Below are positions 49,425 through 58,526 of a stretch of DNA of 64,000 bases, piece by piece (position 1 is the first letter of the stretch; every line of letters starts with the position of its first letter). Origin of the DNA: Butyrivibrio sp. VCD2006 (GTDB taxonomy: Bacteria; Bacillota; Clostridia; Lachnospirales; Lachnospiraceae); contig NZ_AUIX01000037.1 of the NCBI RefSeq assembly GCF_000423925.1, forward strand, positions 1 through 64,000. The letters are read 5' to 3'. The position numbers and the translations under genes are program-made. Below the pieces are notes generated by a model. It was not told the origin of the DNA, did no database searches, and saw nothing but the letters and a program-made list of their open reading frames with translations.

Positions 49425-50375
49425 ATGGGTAAGACACAAAAAGTTACATCGACTGGGCAGGTTATAAAAAAGAAACCTTTAAAAACACGAATATGGAATA
49501 ACAGAGGCTTTTACCTCATGTTTCTTCCGATTTTCATCTACGTGTTGATCATATCTTATTGGCCGATGCTAGGCATCAGGTATTCATTTTACGATTACAC
49601 ACTTAAGAAAATTGAATTTGTTGGCTTTAAACATTTTGAAAAAATGTTCTCAGATCCGGAATTCTGGGCAGCCTTTACTAATACATTGGTGCTTTCGATA
49701 TCGAAGCTCCTGATAACAACATTTACTGCAGTTATTGTCTCAGTATTTATCAATGAGATGGCCAATCTTTTTGCTAAAAAGGTGCTGCAGACTGTTATTT
49801 ATCTTCCGCACTTTATGTCATGGACTGTTGCAGCTGCTGTATTCACACTGTTTTTGTCCACATCATCAACAGGTTTCATCAATGAGACCCTGAAAAGCTG
49901 GGGATGGATCACAGAGAGTATTGATTTCATGCATGATACGAAGCTGTGGAGAACGGTTTACTACATAGTAAATATATGGAAGGAAACCGGATGGGGAACA
50001 ATTATCTTCCTGGCTACTCTGGCAGGTATCAACCCCGAGCTGTATGAAGCAGCGGACATCGATGGTGCTACAAGACTTCAGAAGATATGGTTCGTTACAT
50101 TACCTGAGCTTGCAAACACTATCATCATTGTACTGATCCTCAACCTTGCAAAGGTTCTTAACCTTTTTGAGTCAGTATTTGTAATGTACAACAACAGAGT
50201 ATTTACGGTTTCGGACGTAATATCCACCTACATTTACAGAAAGACATTCCTGACAGCTATACCCAATTACGGATATACAACTGCCGTAGGTTTGTTCAAG
50301 TCCCTGGTAGGGTGCTTCTTAGTAGTAGTTTGTAACAGGGCAAGTAAGAAAATCCGCGGACGCGGAATCATCTGA
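49425..50375 (+). CDS. LplB-type sugar ABC permease
   Basis: The 316-residue protein has six membrane helices and the MalF-type loop YEAADIDGATRLQKIWFVTL (EAA motif) near 205-224 that docks the ATPase. The N-terminus is short and basic. It pairs with the next permease, 11 bases downstream. No ATPase gene is in the operon; a shared MsmX-type ATPase elsewhere is expected, as for other LplABC systems. Confidence 0.92.
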   Translation: MGKTQKVTSTGQVIKKKPLKTRIWNNRGFYLMFLPIFIYVLIISYWPMLGIRYSFYDYTLKKIEFVGFKHFEKMFSDPEFWAAFTNTLVLSISKLLITTFTAVIVSVFINEMANLFAKKVLQTVIYLPHFMSWTVAAAVFTLFLSTSSTGFINETLKSWGWITESIDFMHDTKLWRTVYYIVNIWKETGWGTIIFLATLAGINPELYEAADIDGATRLQKIWFVTLPELANTIIIVLILNLAKVLNLFESVFVMYNNRVFTVSDVISTYIYRKTFLTAIPNYGYTTAVGLFKSLVGCFLVVVCNRASKKIRGRGII

Positions 50376-50386
50376 GGAGGTACACA

Positions 50387-51253
50387 ATGGCAAAGGCAAA
50401 AGAATATGCGGTTGGTCGCAAGAGAAAAACCGGCCTCTTCGATGTGATCAATTATCTTGTATTTATATGTATTGGACTTATTATAATTATCCCTATTTGG
50501 AAGGTTGTTGTTGATTCATTCAACGCGGTAGGTGTGTACAAATTCCTTCCCTGGCCCACCCAGCCTACACTGGATGGATACAGAACCATCATTCACACTG
50601 CAAAACTGTACAGGCCTTTCATGAATTCAGTTATAACAACAATTTGTGGAACACTTTTAGGACTTGTACTTTCAACTCTCGGCGGATATGTACTTGCACA
50701 GTACGATCTTCCCGGAAGAGATATTCTGGCATATTTCCTTCTGTTCACCATGATCTTCCAGGGCGGACTTATCCCTGAATATCTGGTAATGAAGAAGCTT
50801 CATCTTGTAAACAGCATGTGGATTCTTGTCGTAAAGCACGGAATGAATGTCTACAACCTGGTACTTATGAGAAACTTCTTTGAAGGAATTCCGGGCTCAC
50901 TTTTTGAAGCAGCAAAAATTGACGGATGTACTCCTATGGGAATCTTCTTCAAGATAGTTCTGCCCCTTTCAAAGGCAGCTCTTGCATCCATCGGTCTTAT
51001 GTTTGCGGTTACTGTATGGAATGATTATTCAACAGTACAGATCTACATCACAAATCGTGATCAGGTTAACTTCCAGTACATACTGAGAGTTATGGTCATG
51101 GATGGAGATACTCCTACAACTTCATATAACGTTTCGCAAAACACACTTTATTATGCAGCTATTGTTTGCGCGATATTACCTTTCATGGTGCTCTATCCTT
51201 TCCTGCAAAAGTATTTTGTAAAGGGCGTAAATATCGGAGCTGTCAAGGAGTAA
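50387..51253 (+). CDS. LplC/YtcP-type sugar ABC permease
   Basis: The 288-residue protein has six membrane helices and the EAA loop FEAAKIDGCTPMGIFFKIVL near 170-190. It completes the importer with the preceding permease and binding lipoprotein. GAGGAGGTACACA before the ATG is strong. A hairpin with a short T-run follows (51266-51303), then the first esterase. Confidence 0.92.
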   Translation: MAKAKEYAVGRKRKTGLFDVINYLVFICIGLIIIIPIWKVVVDSFNAVGVYKFLPWPTQPTLDGYRTIIHTAKLYRPFMNSVITTICGTLLGLVLSTLGGYVLAQYDLPGRDILAYFLLFTMIFQGGLIPEYLVMKKLHLVNSMWILVVKHGMNVYNLVLMRNFFEGIPGSLFEAAKIDGCTPMGIFFKIVLPLSKAALASIGLMFAVTVWNDYSTVQIYITNRDQVNFQYILRVMVMDGDTPTTSYNVSQNTLYYAAIVCAILPFMVLYPFLQKYFVKGVNIGAVKE

Positions 51254-51265
51254 GGAAACATCAAA

Positions 51266-51303
51266 TGCCGGGGCTCCATTAAAAAGAGCTTCGGCGTTTT
51301 TAA
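51266..51303 (+). terminator. Internal hairpin terminator between transporter and enzyme genes
   Basis: GCCGGGGCTC pairs with GAGCTTCGGC (with G-U pairs) around CATTAAAAA, followed by GTTTTT. It probably lowers expression of the downstream enzymes. Confidence 0.65.
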
Positions 51304-51324
51304 CACTTCGTATCCGGAGGAAAA

Positions 51325-52080
51325 ATGAGAACTATTTTTTGGGCAGGAGATTCTACAAATACATGCAATAAGGCTCACAAATATCCGCAGACCGGCATCG
51401 CGCAGGCATTTGACAGATATACCAAGTCGGATGTTGTCATCTACGATCACGCGATAAACGGAAGGAGCACCAAGAGCTTTATAGATCAGGGAAGACTTGA
51501 TCTGATAGAAAAAGAGATATCCGAAGGGAACTACCTTTTCATTCAGTTTGGTCACAATGATGAGAAAAAATCGGATCCTGACAGGTATACCGACCCGGAT
51601 GGAGAATTCATTGAGAATCTTGGAAAATATGCTGAAGTGGCAAGGAAAAAGGGAGCGATTCCGCTTTTCATCACACCTCTTGAGAGAAGAAAATTCGCGA
51701 AGGATCGCATACATCTTGAGGAGTCTCAGCATTTGCCATATGTAAGAGCATATTTCAAGGCTGCTGAGAAATACGATGTTCCGATAGTTGATCTGTTCAA
51801 GATGAGTAGAGAACTACTTGAAAAAGAAGGCGACGAGGCAACAAAAAAATACTTTATGTATATCAGGCCGGGAGAGGTTTCCTGGCTTCCACAGGGGCTT
51901 TCAACCGATGATACGCATCTTAAATATGAAGGTGCGATAAAGTTCGGAGAGCTTGTGGCAAGGGAACTGATCAAGGTTGGAGAACCCTTCGCATCCCTGG
52001 TGGATGAGGAAGTTTTAAAAGAACTTGATACTGTTTATGAGAGCAACCTTTTGGATGAAGGTGTAGCTGATGAATATTAA
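51325..52080 (+). CDS. SGNH-family rhamnogalacturonan acetylesterase (CE12)
   Basis: The 251-residue hydrolase has block I AGDSTNTC with the nucleophile Ser, AINGRSTKSF (block II), FIQFGHNDEKKSD (block III) and STDDTHLKYEG with the catalytic Asp-His pair. This pattern matches YesT/RhgT enzymes that remove acetyl groups from rhamnogalacturonan. There is no signal peptide, so it acts on imported oligosaccharides. GGAGGAAAA gives the start, and the gene overlaps the next by 11 bases. Confidence 0.9.
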   Translation: MRTIFWAGDSTNTCNKAHKYPQTGIAQAFDRYTKSDVVIYDHAINGRSTKSFIDQGRLDLIEKEISEGNYLFIQFGHNDEKKSDPDRYTDPDGEFIENLGKYAEVARKKGAIPLFITPLERRKFAKDRIHLEESQHLPYVRAYFKAAEKYDVPIVDLFKMSRELLEKEGDEATKKYFMYIRPGEVSWLPQGLSTDDTHLKYEGAIKFGELVARELIKVGEPFASLVDEEVLKELDTVYESNLLDEGVADEY

Positions 52081-53851
52081 AAGCGAAATTGATCGAAACA
52101 GATTTGAAGAACTTTATCTGAAACATAAGGACAGACCACTTGTAGCACTGATTTCATTTTATAAAGGGTTTTATCACAACTTCCTGCTCGCGGTTTTGTT
52201 CTACGCAATAAAGCATTCTCCTGTGTGGATAATGCCCATCGTGACAGCGAACATCATAAATTATGTCACGCAGGGAGTTACGGACGCGGCAGGACTTATA
52301 ATCCTGAATGTTAGCATTGTGGCGTTTCTTTTGATATTAAATGTTCCGATAAATTACCTGCATATGCACTTTAGAGCATCTGCAGTGAGAAAAGTTGAGG
52401 CGGGACTTAGGAGCGCACTTGTTCATAAGGTGCAGACCATGTCCATTCTATCTGAAAAGGACATACAATCGGGAAGAATACAGTCGAAGATCATAAGAGA
52501 TGTAGAGGCTATAGAGACTCTGTCGGATCAGATTTTCGTGAACTTTATGAACATCATTATCAACGTTGCGGTAGCACTTGTTGTAACGGTGTCCAGAAGC
52601 AGAGTGGTATTTGTGTTTTTTCTTTTGATGGTGCCGCTGGCAGCTGTACTTGTTTATATTTTTAAAAAGCCGATAAAAGAACACAACAGGAGATTCAGGA
52701 AGGAGGTTGAATCCACTTCCGCTAAGGTCTCCGAGATGATAGAGCTGATTCCTGTCACGAGAGCACATGCTCTTGAGGGAAATGAAATCAGCAGGATGGA
52801 CGAGCAGATGTATCAGATAGCCGCTGAGGGCTATCAGCTTGATATGGTGCAGACCAATTTTGGAGCGGTCAGTTGGGCGTTTTTCCAACTGTTCCAGGTA
52901 TTGTGTCTGACATTTACTGCTTTTCTTGCACTTAATAAAAAGATTCCCACCGGTGATGTGGTTCTGTATCAGAGCTATTTCACAACAATAGTGGGACAGG
53001 TTACAAGCATGCTAAACCTTCTGCCTACGATTTCCAAGGGTCTTGAGTCGGTAAACAGCGTAGGCGAGATCTTATCCGTGGAGGATGTTGAGGACAACGA
53101 AGGTAAGCAGAAGCTGGACGACCTTAAGGGCCGCTACAGATTCGAGCATGTTAAGTATTCATATCCCGGAAACGAGAAGAATGCTGTAGATAATCTTGAT
53201 TTTGAAGTAAAAGAGGGACAGACCATAGCGTTTGTCGGGGAATCCGGAGGCGGCAAGTCCACAATCCTTAACATGATTATAGGCTTCATGATGCCGACTG
53301 AGGGCAGGATATTAGTGGATGATAAACCTTTGGATGAGATAGACCTAAGAAGCTATAGAAGATTCCTGGCGGTTGTTCCCCAGAATACAGCGCTGTTTTC
53401 GGGAAGCGTAAGGGATAACATCCTCTATGGAACAGACAATGTTTCGGAGGAAGTATTTGAAAGAGTATTGAAGGAATCAGGACTTTTAGGAGTTATTGAA
53501 AAGCTTCCTGACGGAGTGGATACAAAAGTCGGGGAGCATGGAGACAGACTATCAGGCGGACAGAAGCAGAGAATTTCAATCGCAAGAGCACTCATAAGAA
53601 ATCCGAAGGTGATCATTCTTGATGAGGCAACTTCCGCACTTGATGCAATATCAGAGAGGGAGGTTTCAAGTGCTCTTGATAGCATGTCGAATGAGAGAAC
53701 AACCTTTATTGTTGCACATAAGCTTGCGACAGTAAGAAAAGCCGACAGGATAATAGTTCTTAATAACGGCCGGGTTGTGGAGCAGGGTTCCTACGAGGAA
53801 CTGATCGGAAACAAGGGCTATTTCTATTATATGGAGGAAAGCTTTGCATGA
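52070..53851 (+). CDS. ABC-exporter-like half transporter inside the pectin operon
   Basis: The 593-residue protein has a six-helix exporter-type membrane domain (about 30-320) and a fused ATPase: Walker A GESGGGKSTI near 391-400, signature LSGGQKQRISIARAL, Walker B VIILDEATSALD. It is of the MdlB/LmrA-type, normally exporting lipids, peptides or drugs. It overlaps both neighbours (11 bases upstream, 4 downstream), so it belongs to the operon, yet no export step in pectin breakdown is known. It may remove toxic products such as methanol- or acetate-related compounds, or act as a multidrug pump; no homologue is named with certainty. Confidence 0.85.
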   Translation: MNIKSEIDRNRFEELYLKHKDRPLVALISFYKGFYHNFLLAVLFYAIKHSPVWIMPIVTANIINYVTQGVTDAAGLIILNVSIVAFLLILNVPINYLHMHFRASAVRKVEAGLRSALVHKVQTMSILSEKDIQSGRIQSKIIRDVEAIETLSDQIFVNFMNIIINVAVALVVTVSRSRVVFVFFLLMVPLAAVLVYIFKKPIKEHNRRFRKEVESTSAKVSEMIELIPVTRAHALEGNEISRMDEQMYQIAAEGYQLDMVQTNFGAVSWAFFQLFQVLCLTFTAFLALNKKIPTGDVVLYQSYFTTIVGQVTSMLNLLPTISKGLESVNSVGEILSVEDVEDNEGKQKLDDLKGRYRFEHVKYSYPGNEKNAVDNLDFEVKEGQTIAFVGESGGGKSTILNMIIGFMMPTEGRILVDDKPLDEIDLRSYRRFLAVVPQNTALFSGSVRDNILYGTDNVSEEVFERVLKESGLLGVIEKLPDGVDTKVGEHGDRLSGGQKQRISIARALIRNPKVIILDEATSALDAISEREVSSALDSMSNERTTFIVAHKLATVRKADRIIVLNNGRVVEQGSYEELIGNKGYFYYMEESFA

Positions 53852-55017
53852 CTAAGGAAGAAACCAGAAAACTTCTGACAGAATATGTGCAGTATCTGAT
53901 GGATAACTCAGATGCCGAGCGCCCGATGTGGAATATTGAGAAGGTCAGAAGCGGAAAAGAAAATAAATGGAATTACATCGATGGATGCATGATCACAGCA
54001 CTTTTAAGGCTTCATGAGCTCACAGGTGAGAAGAAGTATCTGGATTTTGCTGACAGCTTTGTTTCCTACTATGTAAATGAGGATGGAACAATTAAGACCT
54101 ATGATGTATTTGAATACAATCTTGATAATGTGAGACCGGCCTGCAACCTTTTTGCACTCTATGATCTCACAGGAAAAGAGAAATACAGAAAGGCAATGGA
54201 CACTGTAAGGAGCCAGCTTGAGACAATGCCAAGAACAAAGGAAGGAAACTTCTGGCACAAGAAGATTTATCCGAACCAGGTCTGGCTTGATGGACTTTAC
54301 ATGGCACAGCCTTTTTACATGGAATATGAAAAGAGATATTGCAAGAGAAACGGATGTCTTGATTCCTTCAAGCAGTTTGAGAATGTTAAGAGACTGATGA
54401 GAGATGGGGAAACAGGACTTTACTATCACGGATACGATGAGTCGAGAGAAATGTACTGGGCAGATAAGACAACTGGCTGTAGCCCCAATTTCTGGTTGAG
54501 GGCAACGGGCTGGTATATGGCGGCACTTGTTGATACGGCTGAAGCCATGGGCGAAGAGACCTACTACGAGTACAGAACTCTTCAGAACACCCTAAAAGAG
54601 CTTGCTGACAGTATTTTGAAATACATGGATAGTGATTCGAAGATGTTTTATCAGGTTATCAATAAAGGTAAGGAGGAAGGCAACTACCTTGAAACCTCCG
54701 GTTCTGCACTGGTTGCCTACGCACTTCTAAAGGGAGTGAGATTAAAATTCCTTCCTGAAAGATTTGCAAAAGTTGCTGAAGATATCTTTTACGGAATTAC
54801 AGATAAATATCTCTCCAAGAATGAAGAGGGGCTTCCGAGGCTCGGTGGAATATGCCTGGTTGCAGGTTTAGGAGGAGCACAGCACAGAGATGGTTCGCTT
54901 GAATATTATTTTGGGGAACCTGTAGTCGAGAATGACGCTAAGGGAACGGCGCCACTACTTATGGCATACACCGAGCTATTGGGCCTCGAGAAAAAAGGAG
55001 TATTAAGTGGAATTTAA
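53848..55017 (+). CDS. GH105 unsaturated rhamnogalacturonyl hydrolase
   Basis: The 389-residue (alpha/alpha)6 barrel removes the unsaturated uronic acid at the non-reducing end of rhamnogalacturonan or polygalacturonan oligosaccharides. Signatures of the YteR/YesR family: RPMWNIEKVRSG at the N-terminus, NQVWLDGLYMAQPFYMEY with the catalytic Asp near 149, NFWLRATGWYMAALVD and LETSGSALVAYALLKGVR. It makes the 4-deoxy-5-keto sugar used by KduI at 63004. There is no signal peptide. It overlaps the upstream gene by four bases and the downstream gene by 11. Confidence 0.93.
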   Translation: MTKEETRKLLTEYVQYLMDNSDAERPMWNIEKVRSGKENKWNYIDGCMITALLRLHELTGEKKYLDFADSFVSYYVNEDGTIKTYDVFEYNLDNVRPACNLFALYDLTGKEKYRKAMDTVRSQLETMPRTKEGNFWHKKIYPNQVWLDGLYMAQPFYMEYEKRYCKRNGCLDSFKQFENVKRLMRDGETGLYYHGYDESREMYWADKTTGCSPNFWLRATGWYMAALVDTAEAMGEETYYEYRTLQNTLKELADSILKYMDSDSKMFYQVINKGKEEGNYLETSGSALVAYALLKGVRLKFLPERFAKVAEDIFYGITDKYLSKNEEGLPRLGGICLVAGLGGAQHRDGSLEYYFGEPVVENDAKGTAPLLMAYTELLGLEKKGVLSGI

Positions 55018-56584
55018 GATCATTGATGTTCAACCAAGGAACATAACAATTGAACTTCAGAATGCAGATGCTTTTGAAATGAAGGAAGAGGTTCACATTT
55101 TTGTGAACGGAGAAAAGTTTGGCTCTTCAAAGCAAAATGTCATCTGTGTTGACGGACTTTTGCCTGACAAGGAATACGAGATAAAGCTTATCGATGCCGA
55201 CAATTTTGATTCCTCGGACAAGGTAGTGACCAAGCCGGAATCCGTACTTTTTGATGTAAAGGATTTCGGGGCAGCAGGCGATGGAATAAAAAATGATACT
55301 GCTGCAATTCAGGCGGCAATTAGTTCCTGTCCGGTTAATGGGACAGTATATTTCAGACGGGGAACATACCTGACAGGTCCGGTTTTCCTAAAAAGTAATA
55401 TGAGAATCTGGCTTGATGATGGGGCCGTGCTTGTGGGAGATCCCGACAGGACACACTACCCGATATTATCCGGAATGACGCTGTCAACTGATGAGAAGTC
55501 AGAGTACAATCTTGGAACCTGGGAAGGAAATCCTTTGTCATGTTTTGCTTCACTTATCACAGGAATTGAAGTAGAGAACGTAAGCATCTTCGGAAGAGGC
55601 ATGATAGATGGAAATGCCGGAAACAGCGACTGGTGGGTTGATCCCAAGAAGAAAAGGATAGCATGGAGACCTAACCTGGTATTTTTGAAGGGCTGTAAGA
55701 ATATCACGCTTCAGGGAATAACTGCTGTAAACTCGCCGGCGTGGGCGATTCATCCGTACTATTCCGATGGAATAAAAATTCTGGGAGTGAAGATTTTGAA
55801 TCCGGATGACTCTCCGAATACAGACGGAATAGATCCCGAGAGCTGCACTGATGTAAATATCATAGGCGTGAATATTTCCGTGGGAGATGATTGTATAGCA
55901 ATCAAGTCAGGAAAATATTACATGGCGCAAAATCACTACAAGCCTACATCGGGAGTTGTCGTAAGAAACTGCAGACTTAATCGCGGTCATGGAAGTGTGA
56001 CTGTGGGAAGTGAGTGCTCGGGCGGCGTCAGTGATGTGAAGGTCAGCAGATGCATTTTTGATTCAACTGACAGAGGACTTCGCATAAAGACAAGACGTGG
56101 CAGAGGCACAAAGTCGGTGGTTAAAAACATTCTTTTTGAGCACATTTCAATGAGAGGCGTAAGGATGCCTTTCACAGTAAACATGTTTTACTTCTGCGAT
56201 CCTGACGGACACAGCGAATATTGCCAGAGTAAGGAAGAGATGGAAGTAAACGAGATGACTCCTTCTATCAGATCCATCAGAGCGAGGAACATCGAATGCA
56301 AAGATGTGGACGTTAGCCTCCTTGCGGTTTACGGTCTTCCGGAATCCAAGGTTGCGGAGATAATTTTTGAAAATATCAAGGCAGAGTTTAAACCTGTAAA
56401 GGACAGAACTCCTGAAGTTCCTGTAATGATGGATGGCCTTGAAAAAATGAGTGGCAAAGGCATTTTTGTCAGGAATGTAAGAAGCCTTGTAATAAGGGAT
56501 GTTTCGATAAAGGGTTCAGCTGACACCAAGGCTGACATCGAAGATACAGGCATTTACGATATCGTAAATCTGAAATTCACGTGA
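55007..56584 (+). CDS. GH28 polygalacturonase (probably exo-type)
   Basis: The 525-residue protein starts at GTG 55007 (AAGGAGTATTAA upstream). An FN3-like domain covers about 1-80 and the parallel beta-helix 85-510. The four GH28 signatures are present: NTDGIDPESC near 271-280, GDDCIAIKSG near 293-302, GHGSVTVGSE near 327-336 and RIKTR. The three catalytic Asp are in the first two motifs. The added N-terminal module is typical of exo-polygalacturonases releasing galacturonate monomers for UxaC. No signal peptide is present, so it works in the cytoplasm. Confidence 0.93.
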   Translation: MEFKIIDVQPRNITIELQNADAFEMKEEVHIFVNGEKFGSSKQNVICVDGLLPDKEYEIKLIDADNFDSSDKVVTKPESVLFDVKDFGAAGDGIKNDTAAIQAAISSCPVNGTVYFRRGTYLTGPVFLKSNMRIWLDDGAVLVGDPDRTHYPILSGMTLSTDEKSEYNLGTWEGNPLSCFASLITGIEVENVSIFGRGMIDGNAGNSDWWVDPKKKRIAWRPNLVFLKGCKNITLQGITAVNSPAWAIHPYYSDGIKILGVKILNPDDSPNTDGIDPESCTDVNIIGVNISVGDDCIAIKSGKYYMAQNHYKPTSGVVVRNCRLNRGHGSVTVGSECSGGVSDVKVSRCIFDSTDRGLRIKTRRGRGTKSVVKNILFEHISMRGVRMPFTVNMFYFCDPDGHSEYCQSKEEMEVNEMTPSIRSIRARNIECKDVDVSLLAVYGLPESKVAEIIFENIKAEFKPVKDRTPEVPVMMDGLEKMSGKGIFVRNVRSLVIRDVSIKGSADTKADIEDTGIYDIVNLKFT

Positions 56585-56599
56585 TGGAGCGTAAGTAAA

Positions 56600-57574
56600 A
56601 TGCTCACGATAACAGTCGGAGAAAGCGGAGATTATCACACCATAGGAGAGGCGGTTTGTGCCGTGCCCTACAAAGAGAAGGCAACAATACTGATCATGGA
56701 AGGTGTGTACCGCGAGAAGCTTTTTATAGAAAAAAGTAATCTCTGCCTTAAGGGGCAGGGGATGGATAAGACCGTTATCAGCTTTGATGACGGCGCTTAT
56801 AAGGTCTTAGATGACGGTACAAAGTGCGGGACCTTCAGAAGCCAGACGGTTTTTCTTGGAGGAGAGCACATTGAAGTATCGGATATGACAATTGAAAATG
56901 TCGCAGGAAGCGGAGATGACGCAGGTCAGTCCCTTGCTGTGTACGCGGATGCAGATGAAGTGGTGATGAAAAACGTAAGACTAAGGTCAAGGCAGGATAC
57001 GCTTTTTCTTGCACCTCTTCCAAAGGAAGAAAGAATCCCCGGCGGATTCTTTGGACCAAGGATGCTGTCTCCTCGCAGGAATACGAGACAGTACTATAAA
57101 AACTGCACCATAAGCGGAGATGTTGATTTCATTTTTGGCGGTGCAGATGCGGTTTTTGACGATTGCAGGATCATCGTCATAGACAGGAAAAAAGAGATTA
57201 ACGGATATATTACCGCACCCTCTGAAAACTTAGGAGACCTTGGATTTGTTTTTAGAAACTGTGAGATCTTAGGCGAAGGCGATGCCATGGAGGGAACGGT
57301 TTTTCTTGGAAGACCCTGGAGGCCGACTGGAAAAGCAGCATTTTTAAACTGCGTATACGATAAATCCGTAAATTCGCTGAGGTTTAGCGAATGGAAGGAA
57401 GCTGAGTGCGAGGAAAGCGAAGCCTTCTTTGCTGAATATAATCCATGTGATACCTATGGGAATTTATTGGACATCAGCAAAAGAAATAAGTGGGTAAGAG
57501 CGCTTTCCGATGAAGAGGCATCAGCGATAAGTAAACTGGCAGATAAGCTGGTGAATGAGTTAAAGGAGATTTAG
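56600..57574 (+). CDS. CE8 pectin methylesterase, cytoplasmic
   Basis: The 324-residue beta-helix enzyme removes methyl esters from galacturonate residues. Hallmarks are GESGDYHTIGEAV near the N-terminus, TVFLGGEHIEVSDMTIEN, SRQDTLFLA, the active-site GDVDFIFGGADAVF (nucleophile Asp176) and FLGRPWRPTGKAAF. It lacks a signal peptide, unlike most CE8 enzymes, which fits the all-cytoplasmic set in this operon. It starts 16 bases after the GH28 gene. Confidence 0.93.
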   Translation: MLTITVGESGDYHTIGEAVCAVPYKEKATILIMEGVYREKLFIEKSNLCLKGQGMDKTVISFDDGAYKVLDDGTKCGTFRSQTVFLGGEHIEVSDMTIENVAGSGDDAGQSLAVYADADEVVMKNVRLRSRQDTLFLAPLPKEERIPGGFFGPRMLSPRRNTRQYYKNCTISGDVDFIFGGADAVFDDCRIIVIDRKKEINGYITAPSENLGDLGFVFRNCEILGEGDAMEGTVFLGRPWRPTGKAAFLNCVYDKSVNSLRFSEWKEAECEESEAFFAEYNPCDTYGNLLDISKRNKWVRALSDEEASAISKLADKLVNELKEI

Positions 57575-57577
57575 AGA

Positions 57578-58420
57578 ATGCAGATAGGGATTAGAGCGCA
57601 TGACGTAGCATATGCACCTCTACATGAGCTGATTCCGAATATTCATAAGCAGGGCTTTACGTGTATGCATATAGCACTTGCAAAGTCCATAAAGGAATTC
57701 AATGTGGACATTGCCACGATGACTCCGGGACTTGCGATGTATATTAAAAATCTTTGCGCTGAGAATCATGTGGATATAGCAGTGCTCGGAAATTATTTAA
57801 ATCTGGCGCATCCGGATCCGGTGAAGCTCTCTGAGATAACAGAGAAGTATGTGGCTCACTTAAGGTTCGCTTCAATACTTGGATGTTCTGTTGTGGGGAC
57901 AGAGACAGGAGCCGTGAATGCAGAGTACAAGTATGAACCGGCAAATCATGAAAAGGCAGCGCTTGATCTTTTCATAAATAATCTGAAACCGGTAGTGAAA
58001 GCGGCAGAGCAGTTTGGACAGATAATTGCCATAGAGCCGGTGTGGAAGCACATAGTATATGGGCCGGAGCAGGCGAGATATGTACTGGATGAGATAGGAA
58101 GTCCAAACCTGCAGATAATCTTTGATCCGGTGAACATGCTTTATCCGGGGAATGTGGATAAGCAGGATGAGATCATAGAGAAGACCTTCGAGCTGCTTGC
58201 AAATGACATAGCGGTGGTACACATGAAGGACTTTGAAATCGAAGGGGATGAGCTTAAATCCATACCTGCCGGAATGGGTTCACTGAACTATGAGCTGCTG
58301 CTTAGAAGGATTAAAGAGCATAAGCCTTTTGTACAGTGCACGCTTGAAAACACAAAGCCTGAAAATGCAGTAAGGACAAGGGAATTCGTTCAAAATCTGT
58401 ATGACAGAATTACATTGTAA
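57578..58420 (+). CDS. Sugar phosphate isomerase/epimerase-like TIM barrel protein
   Basis: The 280-residue protein has the AP-endonuclease-2 fold of IolE/hydroxypyruvate isomerase-like proteins: MQIGIRAHDVAY at the start, SVVGTETGAVNAEY, IAIEPVWKHIVYGPEQARY, QIIFDPVNMLYPGN and VVHMKDFEIEGDEL, supplying metal ligands Glu, Asp, His and Glu. Its substrate is not evident; in a pectin operon an isomerisation of a uronate or keto-sugar is likely. It begins three bases after the CE8 stop. Confidence 0.8.
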   Translation: MQIGIRAHDVAYAPLHELIPNIHKQGFTCMHIALAKSIKEFNVDIATMTPGLAMYIKNLCAENHVDIAVLGNYLNLAHPDPVKLSEITEKYVAHLRFASILGCSVVGTETGAVNAEYKYEPANHEKAALDLFINNLKPVVKAAEQFGQIIAIEPVWKHIVYGPEQARYVLDEIGSPNLQIIFDPVNMLYPGNVDKQDEIIEKTFELLANDIAVVHMKDFEIEGDELKSIPAGMGSLNYELLLRRIKEHKPFVQCTLENTKPENAVRTREFVQNLYDRITL

Positions 58421-58526
58421 ATGTTGTCACACTTGTTGTAATAGTTGGTTTAAAGCGCCAAATCTATATAAAAAAACATCGCAAAGAATTAGTATAGATA
58501 TAGGCAATAAATAAGGAGCTTGCAGT

